Source: Paenibacillus sp. FSL R7-0204
Lineage (GTDB): Bacteria > Bacillota > Bacilli > Paenibacillales > Paenibacillaceae
Length of the DNA stretch: 64,000 bases
Direction: 5' to 3'
Assembly: GCF_038002225.1 (NCBI RefSeq)
Contig: NZ_JBBOCA010000001.1
Span: forward strand, 3,844,001 to 3,908,000
In this document: positions 37,881 to 45,978 of the stretch, piece by piece
Position numbering within the stretch: position 1 is the stretch's first letter
Layout: each line of letters begins with the position of its first letter
Notes under the pieces: generated by a model
The model's database searches: none
The model's input: only the letters and a program-made list of their open reading frames with translations
Told to the model about the DNA's origin: nothing
Made by a program: the position numbers and the translations under genes

Positions 37881-38630
37881 TCAAGCATCCCGGATACGGT
37901 AGAATACAATCGCTATTGCCACAAGGGATACTGTCCAGATCATTAAAATACCGCCTCCCTGCACAGGTGTAAGGACATTAAGTTCGCCAGAGGAAGGCAG
38001 CAGGTACATGTAACGTCCAGCCGTATCCGGGAAGTAAGCCGGCAGCAGCTCCCGCGACCATGGACTGATAATGAAATAATAGCCGAGCAGGATCACCAGG
38101 GCCGGAAGGGTTCTTCTCAATAAAGCCCCTATCGCCGCACTAAGCAAGGTGGTCAAGGTCAGATAGCCCGTTGCCCCCAGCAATGCTTGTATGACATCAT
38201 GAGGCTCTACCCCCGCTGGATGACCGTCCAGTCTCCAGCCTGCATATAGAACACCAGAGGCTGTAAGGATAAACGCCGCGGGAATCGTAATCAGGGTGAG
38301 TGCCAGATGCTTCATGAATAATTGGCGCCCGCGCCAGGGGCTTGCCGTTAACGTTGTCCGGATCTGTCCGCCTGTATACTCCGAGCAAGCCGCCAAGATC
38401 CCCAGAATAATGAACCCTGCCTGAAGATAGGTCATTGAGGCAAGTCCTGTATTCAGGATTCCGGGGCCTGCGGCTCCTTCCTGCAGAGAGGCGGAAGTGA
38501 AGGCTGCGGTCAAAAGCAGATGAACAAGAAATGTAACCATAACAGCAGTCCATGTCCATGGCAATGTCATCAGCTTGTCCAGTTCAGCCCTAAGGATTCG
38601 TATAGTCTTCCTGCCGGATGAGGCATTCAT
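37881..38630 (-). CDS. ABC-2 permease, LanE/LanG-like (second subunit)
   Basis: 249 residues, six hydrophobic segments, beginning with the cytoplasmic helix typical of these permeases (LRAELDKLMTLPWTWTA). The segment SEYTGGQIRTTLTASPWRGR after helix 2 is the conserved cytosolic loop of this ABC-2 type. Its ATG overlaps the stop of the first permease gene (ATGA), so the two are made as a pair. Together with the upstream ATPase this is the F-E-G layout of peptide-antibiotic self-protection or detoxification pumps. No lantibiotic gene is present, so resistance or envelope-stress relief is more likely than producer immunity. Confidence 0.85.
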   Translation of the reverse strand: MNASSGRKTIRILRAELDKLMTLPWTWTAVMVTFLVHLLLTAAFTSASLQEGAAGPGILNTGLASMTYLQAGFIILGILAACSEYTGGQIRTTLTASPWRGRQLFMKHLALTLITIPAAFILTASGVLYAGWRLDGHPAGVEPHDVIQALLGATGYLTLTTLLSAAIGALLRRTLPALVILLGYYFIISPWSRELLPAYFPDTAGRYMYLLPSSGELNVLTPVQGGGILMIWTVSLVAIAIVFYRIRDA

Positions 38631-39415
38631 GCTGCAACATCCCTCCTATGGAACATAATAGCTGCAATCCCAAGCAGCACGGTCACCCAGGCAAACATGA
38701 TCAAACCGCCGGTGAACGGGGTGTGATAGCTGTCGAACAGACTGCCTGTAACCTCGGTCAAGGCGCTGTTCTTAGTGAACATAAACATCTCCACGCCGGC
38801 CCGGTCCGGCAAATAGAATGCCAGCTTCGTCACCTTGGCCAGCAGGACACTGAAGGATACCAGCGATGAATTGATTATAAGCACAGTAAGCGGGATCGTA
38901 CCCTGCTTGGTCAGCAGCGTAAGCCCGAAGGCCAACAGTGCAGTGAAGGTCCAGTAACAGACGGCACCGGCAAGCCGGGTCCATTCCAGAGCCGGGGCAT
39001 AGTCACCTAATATATAGTGTGTGGTTGGCACAATCAGAATCACAGCAAGGATACACAGCAGGATGCTAATGACGGATACAGCGCCTGCTTTTGCCAGAAA
39101 CAACTGAAGCCGCGATGACACAGCCATCAGACTTGTGGAAATCTGCTGCCCTCCGGCTCCTTCACTGCTCTCTGTCCGGTACTCGCTGCTGCCCGCCAGC
39201 ACCCCCAGGATAATCACGCCCTGTATACCAAAGCCTAACCCGATATAGCCCACCTCAGGGAGCCGTGTGCTGACGCCTGCCAGAATGTCCTCCTTCTGGG
39301 CCAGACTGTCGAAGGCGGCCACCACTGCCGGAGCCAATGCTCCAATAAGTAGGGCAAGCCAGATCCCCGGCAACGAGAGCAATTTCGAGATTTCTGCATG
39401 GAAGGCCTTCACCAA
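38627..39415 (-). CDS. ABC-2 permease, LanE/LanG-like (first subunit)
   Basis: 262 residues with six membrane segments. N-terminal FHAEISKLLSLPGIWLALL and loop SSEYRTESSEGAGGQQISTSL parallel the second permease, with which it probably forms a heterodimer. The gene begins 7 bp inside the 3' end of the ATPase gene and ends in an ATGA overlap with the next permease, so all three are translationally coupled. Substrate unknown. Confidence 0.85.
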   Translation of the reverse strand: MVKAFHAEISKLLSLPGIWLALLIGALAPAVVAAFDSLAQKEDILAGVSTRLPEVGYIGLGFGIQGVIILGVLAGSSEYRTESSEGAGGQQISTSLMAVSSRLQLFLAKAGAVSVISILLCILAVILIVPTTHYILGDYAPALEWTRLAGAVCYWTFTALLAFGLTLLTKQGTIPLTVLIINSSLVSFSVLLAKVTKLAFYLPDRAGVEMFMFTKNSALTEVTGSLFDSYHTPFTGGLIMFAWVTVLLGIAAIMFHRRDVAA

Positions 39416-40131
39416 GCATCACCTGCCTGTTCAGAGGTCAAGGCAAAGAAGGCATCCTCCAGCGTGGAATGACTGCCGGTTACCTCCTGCAAGGTGCCGT
39501 CTGCGACAATTCTCCCCTGCTTAATGATCACCACATCGTCAACCGTCTCGGCCAGCTCGCCCATAAGATGACTGGAGAGCAGCACCGTATTCCCGGCCTC
39601 AGCCCGCTTACGCAGAAATGTCCGTATCCAGCGGATGCCTTCGGGGTCGAGACCGTTCACAGGTTCATCCAGAATCAGAATCTCCGGGTCTGCAAGCAGC
39701 GCTGCCGCGATCCCGAGCCTTCTCCCCATGCCGAGAGAATAACGCTTCACTCTAGTGCCTGCCGCCTTGGTAAGACCGACGATATCCAGCACTTCCTCGA
39801 CACGGGAGCGGGGCAGACCGGCGGCGCAAGCCATCCAGCGCAAATGTGCCCGTCCCGTCCGCATCGGATGGGCTCCTGATCCGTCAAGTGCAGCACCTAC
39901 GGTTCGCAGCGGATGCTGTAATTCTGCGAAGGGCTTGCCGTGAATCAAGGCACTTCCGGAGGTGGTATGATCCAGTCCGAGCAGGATACGGAGGGTAGAG
40001 CTTTTGCCGGCCCCGTTGGGTCCCAGGAATCCCGTGACTCTTCCAGGTCTCGCTTCGAAGGTGATCCCGGATAGAATTTCCTCCTTACCGCGGCGTTTGA
40101 CTAAATTATTGATGGTAAGCAACCATAACAC
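39409..40131 (-). CDS. ABC transporter ATPase, LanF-like
   Basis: 240 residues: Walker A GPNGAGKSS, degenerate signature YSLGMGRRLG, Walker B ILILDEPVNGLDP and switch LSSHLMGEL. It is the motor for the two permeases encoded directly downstream. The start is uncertain. The first in-frame codon is GTG at 40131, only 2 nt from AAAGGA; a TTG at 40122 has the same site at a better 10-nt spacing and would give MLTINNLVKR. It follows a histidine kinase gene by 82 bp, so the two-component system probably controls the pump. Confidence 0.9.
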   Translation of the reverse strand: MLWLLTINNLVKRRGKEEILSGITFEARPGRVTGFLGPNGAGKSSTLRILLGLDHTTSGSALIHGKPFAELQHPLRTVGAALDGSGAHPMRTGRAHLRWMACAAGLPRSRVEEVLDIVGLTKAAGTRVKRYSLGMGRRLGIAAALLADPEILILDEPVNGLDPEGIRWIRTFLRKRAEAGNTVLLSSHLMGELAETVDDVVIIKQGRIVADGTLQEVTGSHSTLEDAFFALTSEQAGDAW

Positions 40132-40213
40132 ATCCTTTCGTTATGGTGCTAAGTATACAGCTGCAAGGTTACATTCCGGTGGGCAGGCCGTTTACTTCCG
40201 GGTTAACTTCAGG

Positions 40214-41221
40214 TTACATTTTGCCAATGACTACCCTCGTCCCCTGCCCGCTGGAGTTGAATTCAGCCTTCAGATTCATTGTATTCAGCATGTATTGTAC
40301 GGTCGACAGCCCTATTCCCGCCCCGCCACCGTGAGCGGAGCGATCCATGCCCGGACCGCTGTCAGCGACAAGAATCCGTTCCTGCTGCACATCCACGGCG
40401 ATACAAGCATATTTCCCGTCCGCTGCATGGCGAATGATATTCTGAAACAGATTATCCAGCACCCGGGTCATCCACCCAGGATCTGCTGTCCAGTGGAAGG
40501 TCTCTTCTGCGGGCAGATCAACATCGACCTGAATGCCATGTTCTTCAAAAACCGGATACCACGCAGCAACCGAGGCTCTTACCAGGCGCCCCATGTCTGT
40601 GTGGGCAGGCTCGAAGGGATATTTTCCTGAGGTAAGCAAAGTATACGATAGCAAATCATCCATCAGCTCGCCGGTCCGGGTAATGGTCTGGTTGATCTCG
40701 GCTAAGGAGCTCTTTCCTTCTGGACTCATAGGTTCTTTGTTCAGCCGGTTGACATGTCCCCGCATGATGGTCAGCGGTGTCCGCAGATCGTGGGACATGT
40801 TGGCAATGAGCCGTTGCCGCAGCCCGGCCTCTTCCTGCTCCCGCCTGCGGCTGTCTTCCAGCTGCCGGATCATCCGGTTGAAGGAAACGCCTAACAGGTC
40901 TATTTCATCCATGCGGTCCTTTTGAATCAGGATAGGCTCTGTCCACGAATCAGCAGCGGTAGTAGCGGACATAGCTTCTTGTAAGCGGGTTAGACGTTTG
41001 CGGAGTCTCCAGAAGAACAGCCAGGATAGAACAACGAACGCCACAATAATACCCGTGAACATAAGGACTGTAATGTAAAACAGATTCAGCGTATTGAACC
41101 TTGCTTCTGGCCCGGAAGTTCCGAAGAACGATGAGAAGACGATCATCGAGAGGGGCGGAAGAAGGATGAACAGAAAGTGCAGCTTCAGAAAATGCCGGAA
41201 CAAGGAGCGGGGCTGCTTCAT
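40214..41221 (-). CDS. Sensor histidine kinase
   Basis: 335 residues: two membrane helices (about 13-33 and 47-70) enclosing a very short extracytoplasmic loop, a HAMP-like linker, phosphoacceptor SHDLRTPL (His144), N box NLFQNIIRHA, G1 DSGPGM and G2 GAGIGLS. The tiny loop suggests sensing within the membrane or through the ABC pump rather than by an outside domain, as in other antibiotic-detoxification systems. ATG 41221 overlaps the regulator stop (ATGA). Confidence 0.93.
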   Translation of the reverse strand: MKQPRSLFRHFLKLHFLFILLPPLSMIVFSSFFGTSGPEARFNTLNLFYITVLMFTGIIVAFVVLSWLFFWRLRKRLTRLQEAMSATTAADSWTEPILIQKDRMDEIDLLGVSFNRMIRQLEDSRRREQEEAGLRQRLIANMSHDLRTPLTIMRGHVNRLNKEPMSPEGKSSLAEINQTITRTGELMDDLLSYTLLTSGKYPFEPAHTDMGRLVRASVAAWYPVFEEHGIQVDVDLPAEETFHWTADPGWMTRVLDNLFQNIIRHAADGKYACIAVDVQQERILVADSGPGMDRSAHGGGAGIGLSTVQYMLNTMNLKAEFNSSGQGTRVVIGKM

Positions 41222-41895
41222 AGCTTCACCCTGTAGCCGATTCCCTTCAGCGTCTCAATAATCTCCGGGGTCTCCGGGTCACGCTCCAGCTTCTGCCGCA
41301 GCCGGTGGAGATGTACCAGCAAGGTCTTGTCGCCAGGGAGATAGGCTTCCTCCCAGACGGCTTCAAAGAGCTGTTCCTTCGGCAGAACCTGATTCGGATG
41401 GCGCAGGAAATACATCAGGATCTGATGCTGCTTCCCGGTCAATATAATCTCTTCTCCTGTTCGTATGTCATAGAGGGTCTGGAGCTTCATATCGACTTCA
41501 ATATGAGTGCCCAGTGTAATACGGTCCGGGTAGACTCCGGCGCTACGGCGGATTAATACCTCCAGCCTGGCCACTAATTCATCGGTATGGAAGGGCTTAG
41601 TGACATAGTCATCCGCGAATTGTAAACCCTCCACCTTATCGTCAACAGAGGTCCGGGCGGTCAACAGCAGCACAGGGACGGCGGGTGCCGCCTTTTTCAA
41701 CCTCTTGCCTATAGTGAATCCATCTAAGCCCGGTAACATGATATCCAGAATAACGACATCATACTCCGCGACCTCAGCCTCGGTTCCCTCACCGGATAAC
41801 AGCCACTGTACCGAATATCCGCGCTGCTCCAGCTCCTCTTTAACCCAAGTGCCGATTTTCTCATTATCTTCAATATAAAGTATGCTTGTTCTCAA
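41218..41895 (-). CDS. OmpR/PhoB-family response regulator
   Basis: 225 residues. Receiver domain with acidic pocket IED, phosphoacceptor Asp51 (VILDIMLPG), Thr in LLTART and Lys in YVTKPF; winged-helix DNA-binding domain from about 125 (LTGKQHQILMYFL, VHLHRLRQKLE, GIGYRVKL). It pairs with the kinase encoded next and probably activates the ABC genes that follow. Its start lies inside the 3' end of a Spo0E-like gene in another frame (26-bp overlap), an unusual coupling. Confidence 0.93.
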   Translation of the reverse strand: MRTSILYIEDNEKIGTWVKEELEQRGYSVQWLLSGEGTEAEVAEYDVVILDIMLPGLDGFTIGKRLKKAAPAVPVLLLTARTSVDDKVEGLQFADDYVTKPFHTDELVARLEVLIRRSAGVYPDRITLGTHIEVDMKLQTLYDIRTGEEIILTGKQHQILMYFLRHPNQVLPKEQLFEAVWEEAYLPGDKTLLVHLHRLRQKLERDPETPEIIETLKGIGYRVKL

Positions 41896-42085
41896 GTGAT
41901 TCCCTGCTCTCTATTAATCTCTGCGGCTCTCCCTTCTTATTATACTGGTTAATCAATTCATCCAATACCATGGATTGCTTAAGGACCGCAGGATGCTGAA
42001 GATCATGATGTTTCTCCGCCAGAAGGTGAAGCCGGTTACGGGCACGTTCAATCCGGACATGTACGAGCATATTTCTGTTCACCAT
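41870..42085 (-). CDS. Spo0E-like aspartyl-phosphate phosphatase
   Basis: 71 residues predicted to form two helices. The Spo0E signature SxxxD is present as SMVLD (Ser38, Asp42), followed by ELINQYN, with the first helix ARNRLHLLAEKHHDL before it. Members dephosphorylate response regulators, classically Spo0A~P, delaying sporulation. Here the gene overlaps the start of an OmpR-type regulator, so that regulator could be its target, although Spo0A remains the default. GGGAGGA precedes ATG 42085. Confidence 0.85.
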   Translation of the reverse strand: MVNRNMLVHVRIERARNRLHLLAEKHHDLQHPAVLKQSMVLDELINQYNKKGEPQRLIESRESLENKHTLY

Positions 42086-42144
42086 AGAATCCTCCCTTTA
42101 TGCTATCTTAGGGTTTTATGTCAGATAATAGGATGTTCGTTTAA

Positions 42145-42187
42145 TTGCAAAAAAATAGATGCCCCCGAGATGTCAGGAGCACCCTTG
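42145..42187 (-). terminator. Intrinsic terminator after aloP-like gene
   Basis: Arms TGCCCC (42160-42165) and GGAGCA (42176-42181) pair with one wobble and are extended on both sides; TCTATTTTTTTGC follows on the minus strand. Confidence 0.7.
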
Positions 42188-42205
42188 TATATTTTGCGAA
42201 AATGA

Positions 42206-42310
42206 TTAAGTTCCCCAGCCATGCCCCATCGTAGTCACCAAGGTTATAGTCGTTGAAATAACAATCGAAACACTACAGAGCGTCAAGAAGAATAAGATCT
42301 TTTTTTGCAT
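42206..42310 (-). CDS. aloP: AloP-like secreted pheromone precursor (34 aa)
   Basis: Starts inside the 3' end of the regulator gene (38-bp overlap) with GAGGTG about 10 nt upstream. The 34-residue product has a charged start (MQKK), a hydrophobic export segment (ILFFLTLCSVSIVISTTITLV) and a short C-terminal end TTMGHGWGT. This is the layout of RRNPP propeptides such as Phr and AloP, where the last five to seven residues are released and re-imported through Opp. The end GHGWGT resembles the His-Gly-rich form of Paenibacillus AloP peptides. Exact mature length is inferred. Confidence 0.8.
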   Translation of the reverse strand: MQKKILFFLTLCSVSIVISTTITLVTTMGHGWGT

Positions 42311-43682
42311 TGAGCTGATACACCTCACTTGATAGTTTTTTAAATCTTTCCAGCAGTTCTTGATCCGCAAAATCCCTATACTGTTCAAAAAGAATCATAC
42401 AAGCAACCATATTTTTACTGCTATTCATGGCAATAGATATTTCCAATCCTTTCAATACAGTGTTCAATGCCTGCTCCTTACTCTTGTTGTGATTGAAAAG
42501 ATAGATTGCCAGCTCGATGAGGAATTGCGCATAGCTCTCTTTTAGAATGGTCTGCTTGTATTCACCGAACTCTGTCTTGCTGGATTCATAAGGTATATAT
42601 GGCGCGAACCGATCCAAGATGCTGTCGACATTAAGCTTAAATACATTCGCCGCTCGAACGATATAACGCACTGCCACAAATATTTCATTCTCGTGAAGAG
42701 CTATATAGTCTGCATACTCATCTAATACATCCAATTCTCCGGTCATCAATCGGTACAGATAGGTATTAGCAACAGCCCATTTTGAAAATTGTGCAATGAT
42801 CTGCCTGGATTGCTCGTCGTTCTCATGAACCCAGCGTTCACCATTTGCATACATTTTCACAAAGGATAATGCTCGCTTATAGTCGCCGCACTCTTCGCTG
42901 GCAGTAGCTCTGGCTAAGTAAGCGTACAGAATATAATAGTAGCAAGGACGCTCAGGACGCTTCAACCCTTCATCTATTGTGTCTGACCGGCGGTTTTCCA
43001 GTTCATATTGAATGGATGCAATCCGGTGCATTTTCTTAGCGAGTTCGTCCACTCTCTTCCACTTGTGTACCAGACCATAAATATGCATCAGCTGTTTCAT
43101 TGCATCGAGCTGATCGGCTGCGTCTAAGCGATATACATACAACTCAAATTGAGCAGCTGCGCGTAATTTCTCCTCCAGATCGTGCTGGTCTTCTATTTCA
43201 ATCCGAAATATCCGGTACTGGCATAACGCTAACCGTTCGGAATGCTGATACTTTTCGGCTTCGCTCACACCCTGATACAGTATCCTTGCAGCTTGGCGTT
43301 TATTGTCCCCATACAAAAGTTCAGCGAATTCAAACAGTAAAGAGGCATAAGACAAATCCTCCAGCAGACGGTTCACAATCTGTTCAAGACAATCCAGACG
43401 ATCTAACTGGGCTGAGCGGAAAATAAAGGGGCGTATCCGCCGCATGGAGACTACAAAAGCAAAGCATTCCTCGATGTAGTCTTCAAAAAAATAGTCCTCC
43501 GGCAGCTTCATTCCAGCAGTAATCGCAGCAAGTTGTGCCATGGAGATTGGATGTTTACCTTTTAAGATCCGGCTGAGCGTACCTGAATTGAGACCCGATA
43601 ACTCCGCAAAATGGGAATGTATCATTTGATTTCCGTTCATATACGCGAGCAGTTCTTCCCGGATAGAATGTACCGATCCCAA
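42273..43682 (-). CDS. aloR: AloR-like RRNPP quorum-sensing transcription regulator
   Basis: 469 residues. Residues 1-65 form a helix-turn-helix (HFAELSGLNSGTLSRILKGK), followed by an all-helical region to the end with TPR-like repeats, the peptide-binding part of RRNPP receptors. A propeptide gene overlaps its 3' end, the standard layout. Proteins of this size and order match the AloR (AimR-like) family of Paenibacillus. The start is TTG 43682, because AAGGAGG lies 9 nt before it; a longer in-frame start runs over that site. A promoter is seen at 43733-43761. Its targets are unknown. Confidence 0.87.
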   Translation of the reverse strand: MGSVHSIREELLAYMNGNQMIHSHFAELSGLNSGTLSRILKGKHPISMAQLAAITAGMKLPEDYFFEDYIEECFAFVVSMRRIRPFIFRSAQLDRLDCLEQIVNRLLEDLSYASLLFEFAELLYGDNKRQAARILYQGVSEAEKYQHSERLALCQYRIFRIEIEDQHDLEEKLRAAAQFELYVYRLDAADQLDAMKQLMHIYGLVHKWKRVDELAKKMHRIASIQYELENRRSDTIDEGLKRPERPCYYYILYAYLARATASEECGDYKRALSFVKMYANGERWVHENDEQSRQIIAQFSKWAVANTYLYRLMTGELDVLDEYADYIALHENEIFVAVRYIVRAANVFKLNVDSILDRFAPYIPYESSKTEFGEYKQTILKESYAQFLIELAIYLFNHNKSKEQALNTVLKGLEISIAMNSSKNMVACMILFEQYRDFADQELLERFKKLSSEVYQLNAKKDLILLDAL

Positions 43683-43732
43683 ACTAACATACCTCCTTCC
43701 ATAAAATAGGATTAAAAACATACGTATAGTTG

Positions 43733-43761
43733 ATACTAAGGTTGAATCAAACAGCGGTCAA
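43733..43761 (-). promoter_or_regulatory. Sigma-A-type promoter of aloR-like gene
   Basis: Minus strand TTGACC (43756-43761), 17-base spacer, TAGTAT (43733-43738). Transcription would start about 45 bases before the TTG start codon. Confidence 0.65.
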
Positions 43762-43918
43762 TATAAAGGGATATTTTACTATTTAACCCGTTTACATCTA
43801 TTATTATATCCATAAAATTATAATGCGCAATATATTTCGTGTATTATAAATCGTTAAATTAACGGCTCTCCTCCCCTATCATAAAAACATACCGAAAAGT
43901 TGAGGGAGATATTGCATT

Positions 43919-44155
43919 TTGAGGATAAAGGATGCACGGAAAGCCGCAGGGTATACCCAAGAATCCATCGTACATCAGATCAATGACACCATGAAATGCA
44001 CTTTGCGCAACTACCAGAATATTGAGTACGGTGTGGTACTCCCGAATGTTACCTTGGCGCTGCTCATCAGTCACTTGTTTGGTGTTGATCCCCGTGAAGT
44101 AGATGAATGGAAATACTCAAATCAACGTGCAGATGCGCAAAAAAATGGCAATTGA
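43919..44155 (+). CDS. XRE-family DNA-binding protein (78 aa)
   Basis: The only confident plus-strand gene. A single Cro/C1-type helix-turn-helix: MRIKDARKAAGYTQESIVHQ, then LRNYQNIEYGVVLPNVTLAL and LFGVDPREVDEW, with a short hydrophilic tail. The start is TTG 43919 with GGGAG about 10 nt upstream. A possible promoter is TTTACA (43791-43796) with TAAAAT (43813-43818). It is divergent from the aloR-like gene, and its promoter region is shared with it, so cross-regulation is plausible. It ends at a bidirectional terminator. Confidence 0.85.
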   Translation: MRIKDARKAAGYTQESIVHQINDTMKCTLRNYQNIEYGVVLPNVTLALLISHLFGVDPREVDEWKYSNQRADAQKNGN

Positions 44156-44201
44156 ATTTCCAAAGTCAATTTTTTCACGGCAAAAAATTCATTCTATACG
44201 C

Positions 44202-44247
44202 AAAAAAACCACCGATGAAGGTTCTAAATCTTCACTGGTGGTTTTTT
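44202..44247. terminator. Bidirectional intrinsic terminator between convergent genes
   Basis: AAAAAACCACC-GA-TGAAG (44203-44220) pairs with its near complement at 44230-44247, giving an A-rich left side and T-rich right side. It separates the plus-strand XRE gene from the convergent minus-strand gene. Confidence 0.9.
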
Positions 44248-44269
44248 TATTTTCATATGAATACACGTA

Positions 44270-44989
44270 TTAAACCTTATAAATTCTCCTGTAGCTGTCG
44301 CGCAAGCGCATTCCGTCGCCCTCTAACACAGTGACAACATAATCTCCCAGGTCTTCGGAATAATTAAAATGCACATTGGCCCCTGTATCCAGGAAGACGA
44401 TCATGACATCCAGACTGCGGCATTGCTCCATGATCTGAATACCGTTATGCCGGGCAAACGCCCGGAAATCCCCCCACGTGAGGAATTCGTTATCCTGCTG
44501 TTCTTCCTCTTTCGCATCCCCTTCGTGATCCCCGGTGAATTTCATATTCTCGCCTGTAAACTGCAGCTCCTCATCATAAAAAATCTCCAGCAGCCAATGC
44601 TTAAATTGAAATCCCAATATCGTTCCCGTGATACTGCTGTGGCTTTCTTTGGTGGTACAAAGTGTGAGCAATTCCGGGAATGGAAGGTTCTGCTGCTCCG
44701 GCAGCTTGAAGAATCCGCCTTGCTTCAGGTATTCGCTGACTGTACAACCCATGCTCTCCATCGCCAGGATCATTGGCTCAGCTATGATGCGGTTGATTTT
44801 TCTTGAGTTGCTGTAACGGCTACTGATCCGCTCCAGCAGATAATCGCCATGGTCCGCCGAGTATTGGAAAATAACCCGCAATCCGTTGCTTAGCTGCGCT
44901 CTAATACTCTTGCGGGTCTGCGTGAAGCTGACGGTGGTCAGGCCCAGCTCTGCCAAGACATTCGGGAAATACTGCCATAGGTTCATGGT
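44270..44989 (-). CDS. Hypothetical protein, 239 aa
   Basis: Soluble protein without signal or membrane segment. The two ends carry similar modules about a sheet pair: NGLRVIFQYSADHGDYLLERI near residue 37 and GANVHFNYSEDLGDYVVTVLE near 205, suggesting an internal duplication of a small alpha/beta unit. Between them is a charged acidic stretch (EGDAKEEEQQDNE). No family recognised. ATG 44989 has GGGAG a few bases upstream; a longer frame reads into remnants of a dehydrogenase gene and is not used. Confidence 0.65.
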   Translation of the reverse strand, partial: TMNLWQYFPNVLAELGLTTVSFTQTRKSIRAQLSNGLRVIFQYSADHGDYLLERISSRYSNSRKINRIIAEPMILAMESMGCTVSEYLKQGGFFKLPEQQNLPFPELLTLCTTKESHSSITGTILGFQFKHWLLEIFYDEELQFTGENMKFTGDHEGDAKEEEQQDNEFLTWGDFRAFARHNGIQIMEQCRSLDVMIVFLDTGANVHFNYSEDLGDYVVTVLEGDGMRLRDSYRRIYKV

Positions 44990-45047
44990 ACTCCCTGTAA
45001 CTCTCCGTCCTCTGCGGTTGAAGTCAAGCTGCGAACCGAAATAGCCT

Positions 45048-45221
45048 TTAGTAGTGTAGATTAAAATAATCCATTTGACAATCCAGTTGCTTCGCACGCT
45101 CCATGAGTCCTTGGTTCGGCGTTCTGGATATACATATCAGATGGTGGGACGGGTCGATTAATTGATTAGCCAGGGATTCACCGATTCCTCTGGATGTTCC
45201 TGTAATAATAATATGTTTCAA
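45048..45221 (-). pseudogene. N-terminal remnant of a short-chain dehydrogenase
   Basis: From TTG 45221, preceded by AGGGGGG, the frame reads LKHIIITGTSRGIGESLANQ, the nucleotide-binding start of an SDR, continues ICISRTPNQ (strand 2) and stops at 57 codons. The rest of the fold is missing; sequence beyond is an unrelated gene. It begins 21 bp after the TetR gene, so this was a TetR-SDR operon. Confidence 0.8.
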
Positions 45222-45242
45222 GTGTAGTTGCCCCCCTGTAAG

Positions 45243-45839
45243 TTACTGGTTATCTTCACGAAGAATTATTCTTCGGACAGCCTCTTCCCAAATCTGCTCA
45301 TATTCGAGGTCCATCCTCATCATCTTGCATCTGGACAAATTATCAATAAGCAAGGCAAGAATGGCTGCGTTAACCCCGATGGTTGAAGAAGCAATAAGCC
45401 CGAATTCAGCGCCCTTCGACAGAAGTTGAACAAAACCGTTAACAAAATCCTGTTGAATTTTTAATAGCGGAGCTCTAAATTGCTCATCACGCTCGGCCAG
45501 CATCGCAAACTCACTCAGCACCCTTAATGTGGAGCGATACTCCTCCTCACCGCTTGGCAGCATGCTTAGACCGCCGCTGAGTAATATTTCTGCAAAATTG
45601 TCTTTATTGGCGGATTCCGTATCAAAGTACGCTGTAAAATGATGATCCCGGAAAATATGCGCAAAGGTCCGGCTGATCAGCTCTTCTTTGGTCGCAAAAT
45701 GATAATAAATAGAGGATTTGGTGATCCCCACTTTTTTGGCAATCAAGCCCAGACTCGTCTTCTCTATGCCATACTCAGCAAAAAGCTCAAATGCGGCCTG
45801 GATGATATAACTGGATGTAATCTCTTTCTTCTTGATAAC
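45243..45839 (-). pseudogene. TetR-family regulator with missing start codon
   Basis: The frame encodes a complete TetR protein of about 198 residues: recognition helices SYIIQAAFELFAEYGIEKTS and IAKKVGITKSSIYYHFATKE, then a helical ligand domain. However, no ATG, GTG or TTG occurs in frame before the conserved first helix. Seven bases after GGGAG stands GTT (45837-45839), where an initiator is expected (V/M-IKKKEITSS). The first standard start, TTG 45746, would delete the first half of the DNA-binding domain. Either the start was lost by one base change, a non-standard start is used, or the base is misread. Promoter and operator are intact. Confidence 0.75.
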
Positions 45840-45869
45840 CCTCAGGCTCCCTTCGATTGAATTTATGTC

Positions 45870-45919
45870 ATTATAAGGATTAACCTAATGAAATGTCAAT
45901 AATTTAACGACCGATCGTT
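45870..45919 (-). promoter_or_regulatory. Promoter and dyad operator of TetR gene
   Basis: Minus strand TTGACA (45894-45899), 18-base spacer, TATAAT (45870-45875). Just upstream of the -35 is the perfect dyad AACGA-CCGA-TCGTT (45906-45919), similar to GACCGATCG-type operators of TetR regulators, suggesting autoregulation. Confidence 0.75.
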
Positions 45920-45939
45920 CAAAAATAAATTTACGCATA

Positions 45940-45966
45940 AAATAACCACCTGCAGGATGCAGGTGG
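45940..45966 (-). terminator. Likely terminator after GH127 gene
   Basis: Perfect 8-bp stem CCACCTGC (45946-45953) with GCAGGTGG (45959-45966), 12 bp past the stop, followed on the minus strand by TTATTTTA. Confidence 0.7.
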
Positions 45967-45978
45967 CCGTTCTAACAT

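Noticed and set aside
37881..40131. Lantibiotic producer-immunity system
   Set aside because: The ABC layout is LanFEG-like, but no precursor peptide, dehydratase or cyclase gene is present in the window.
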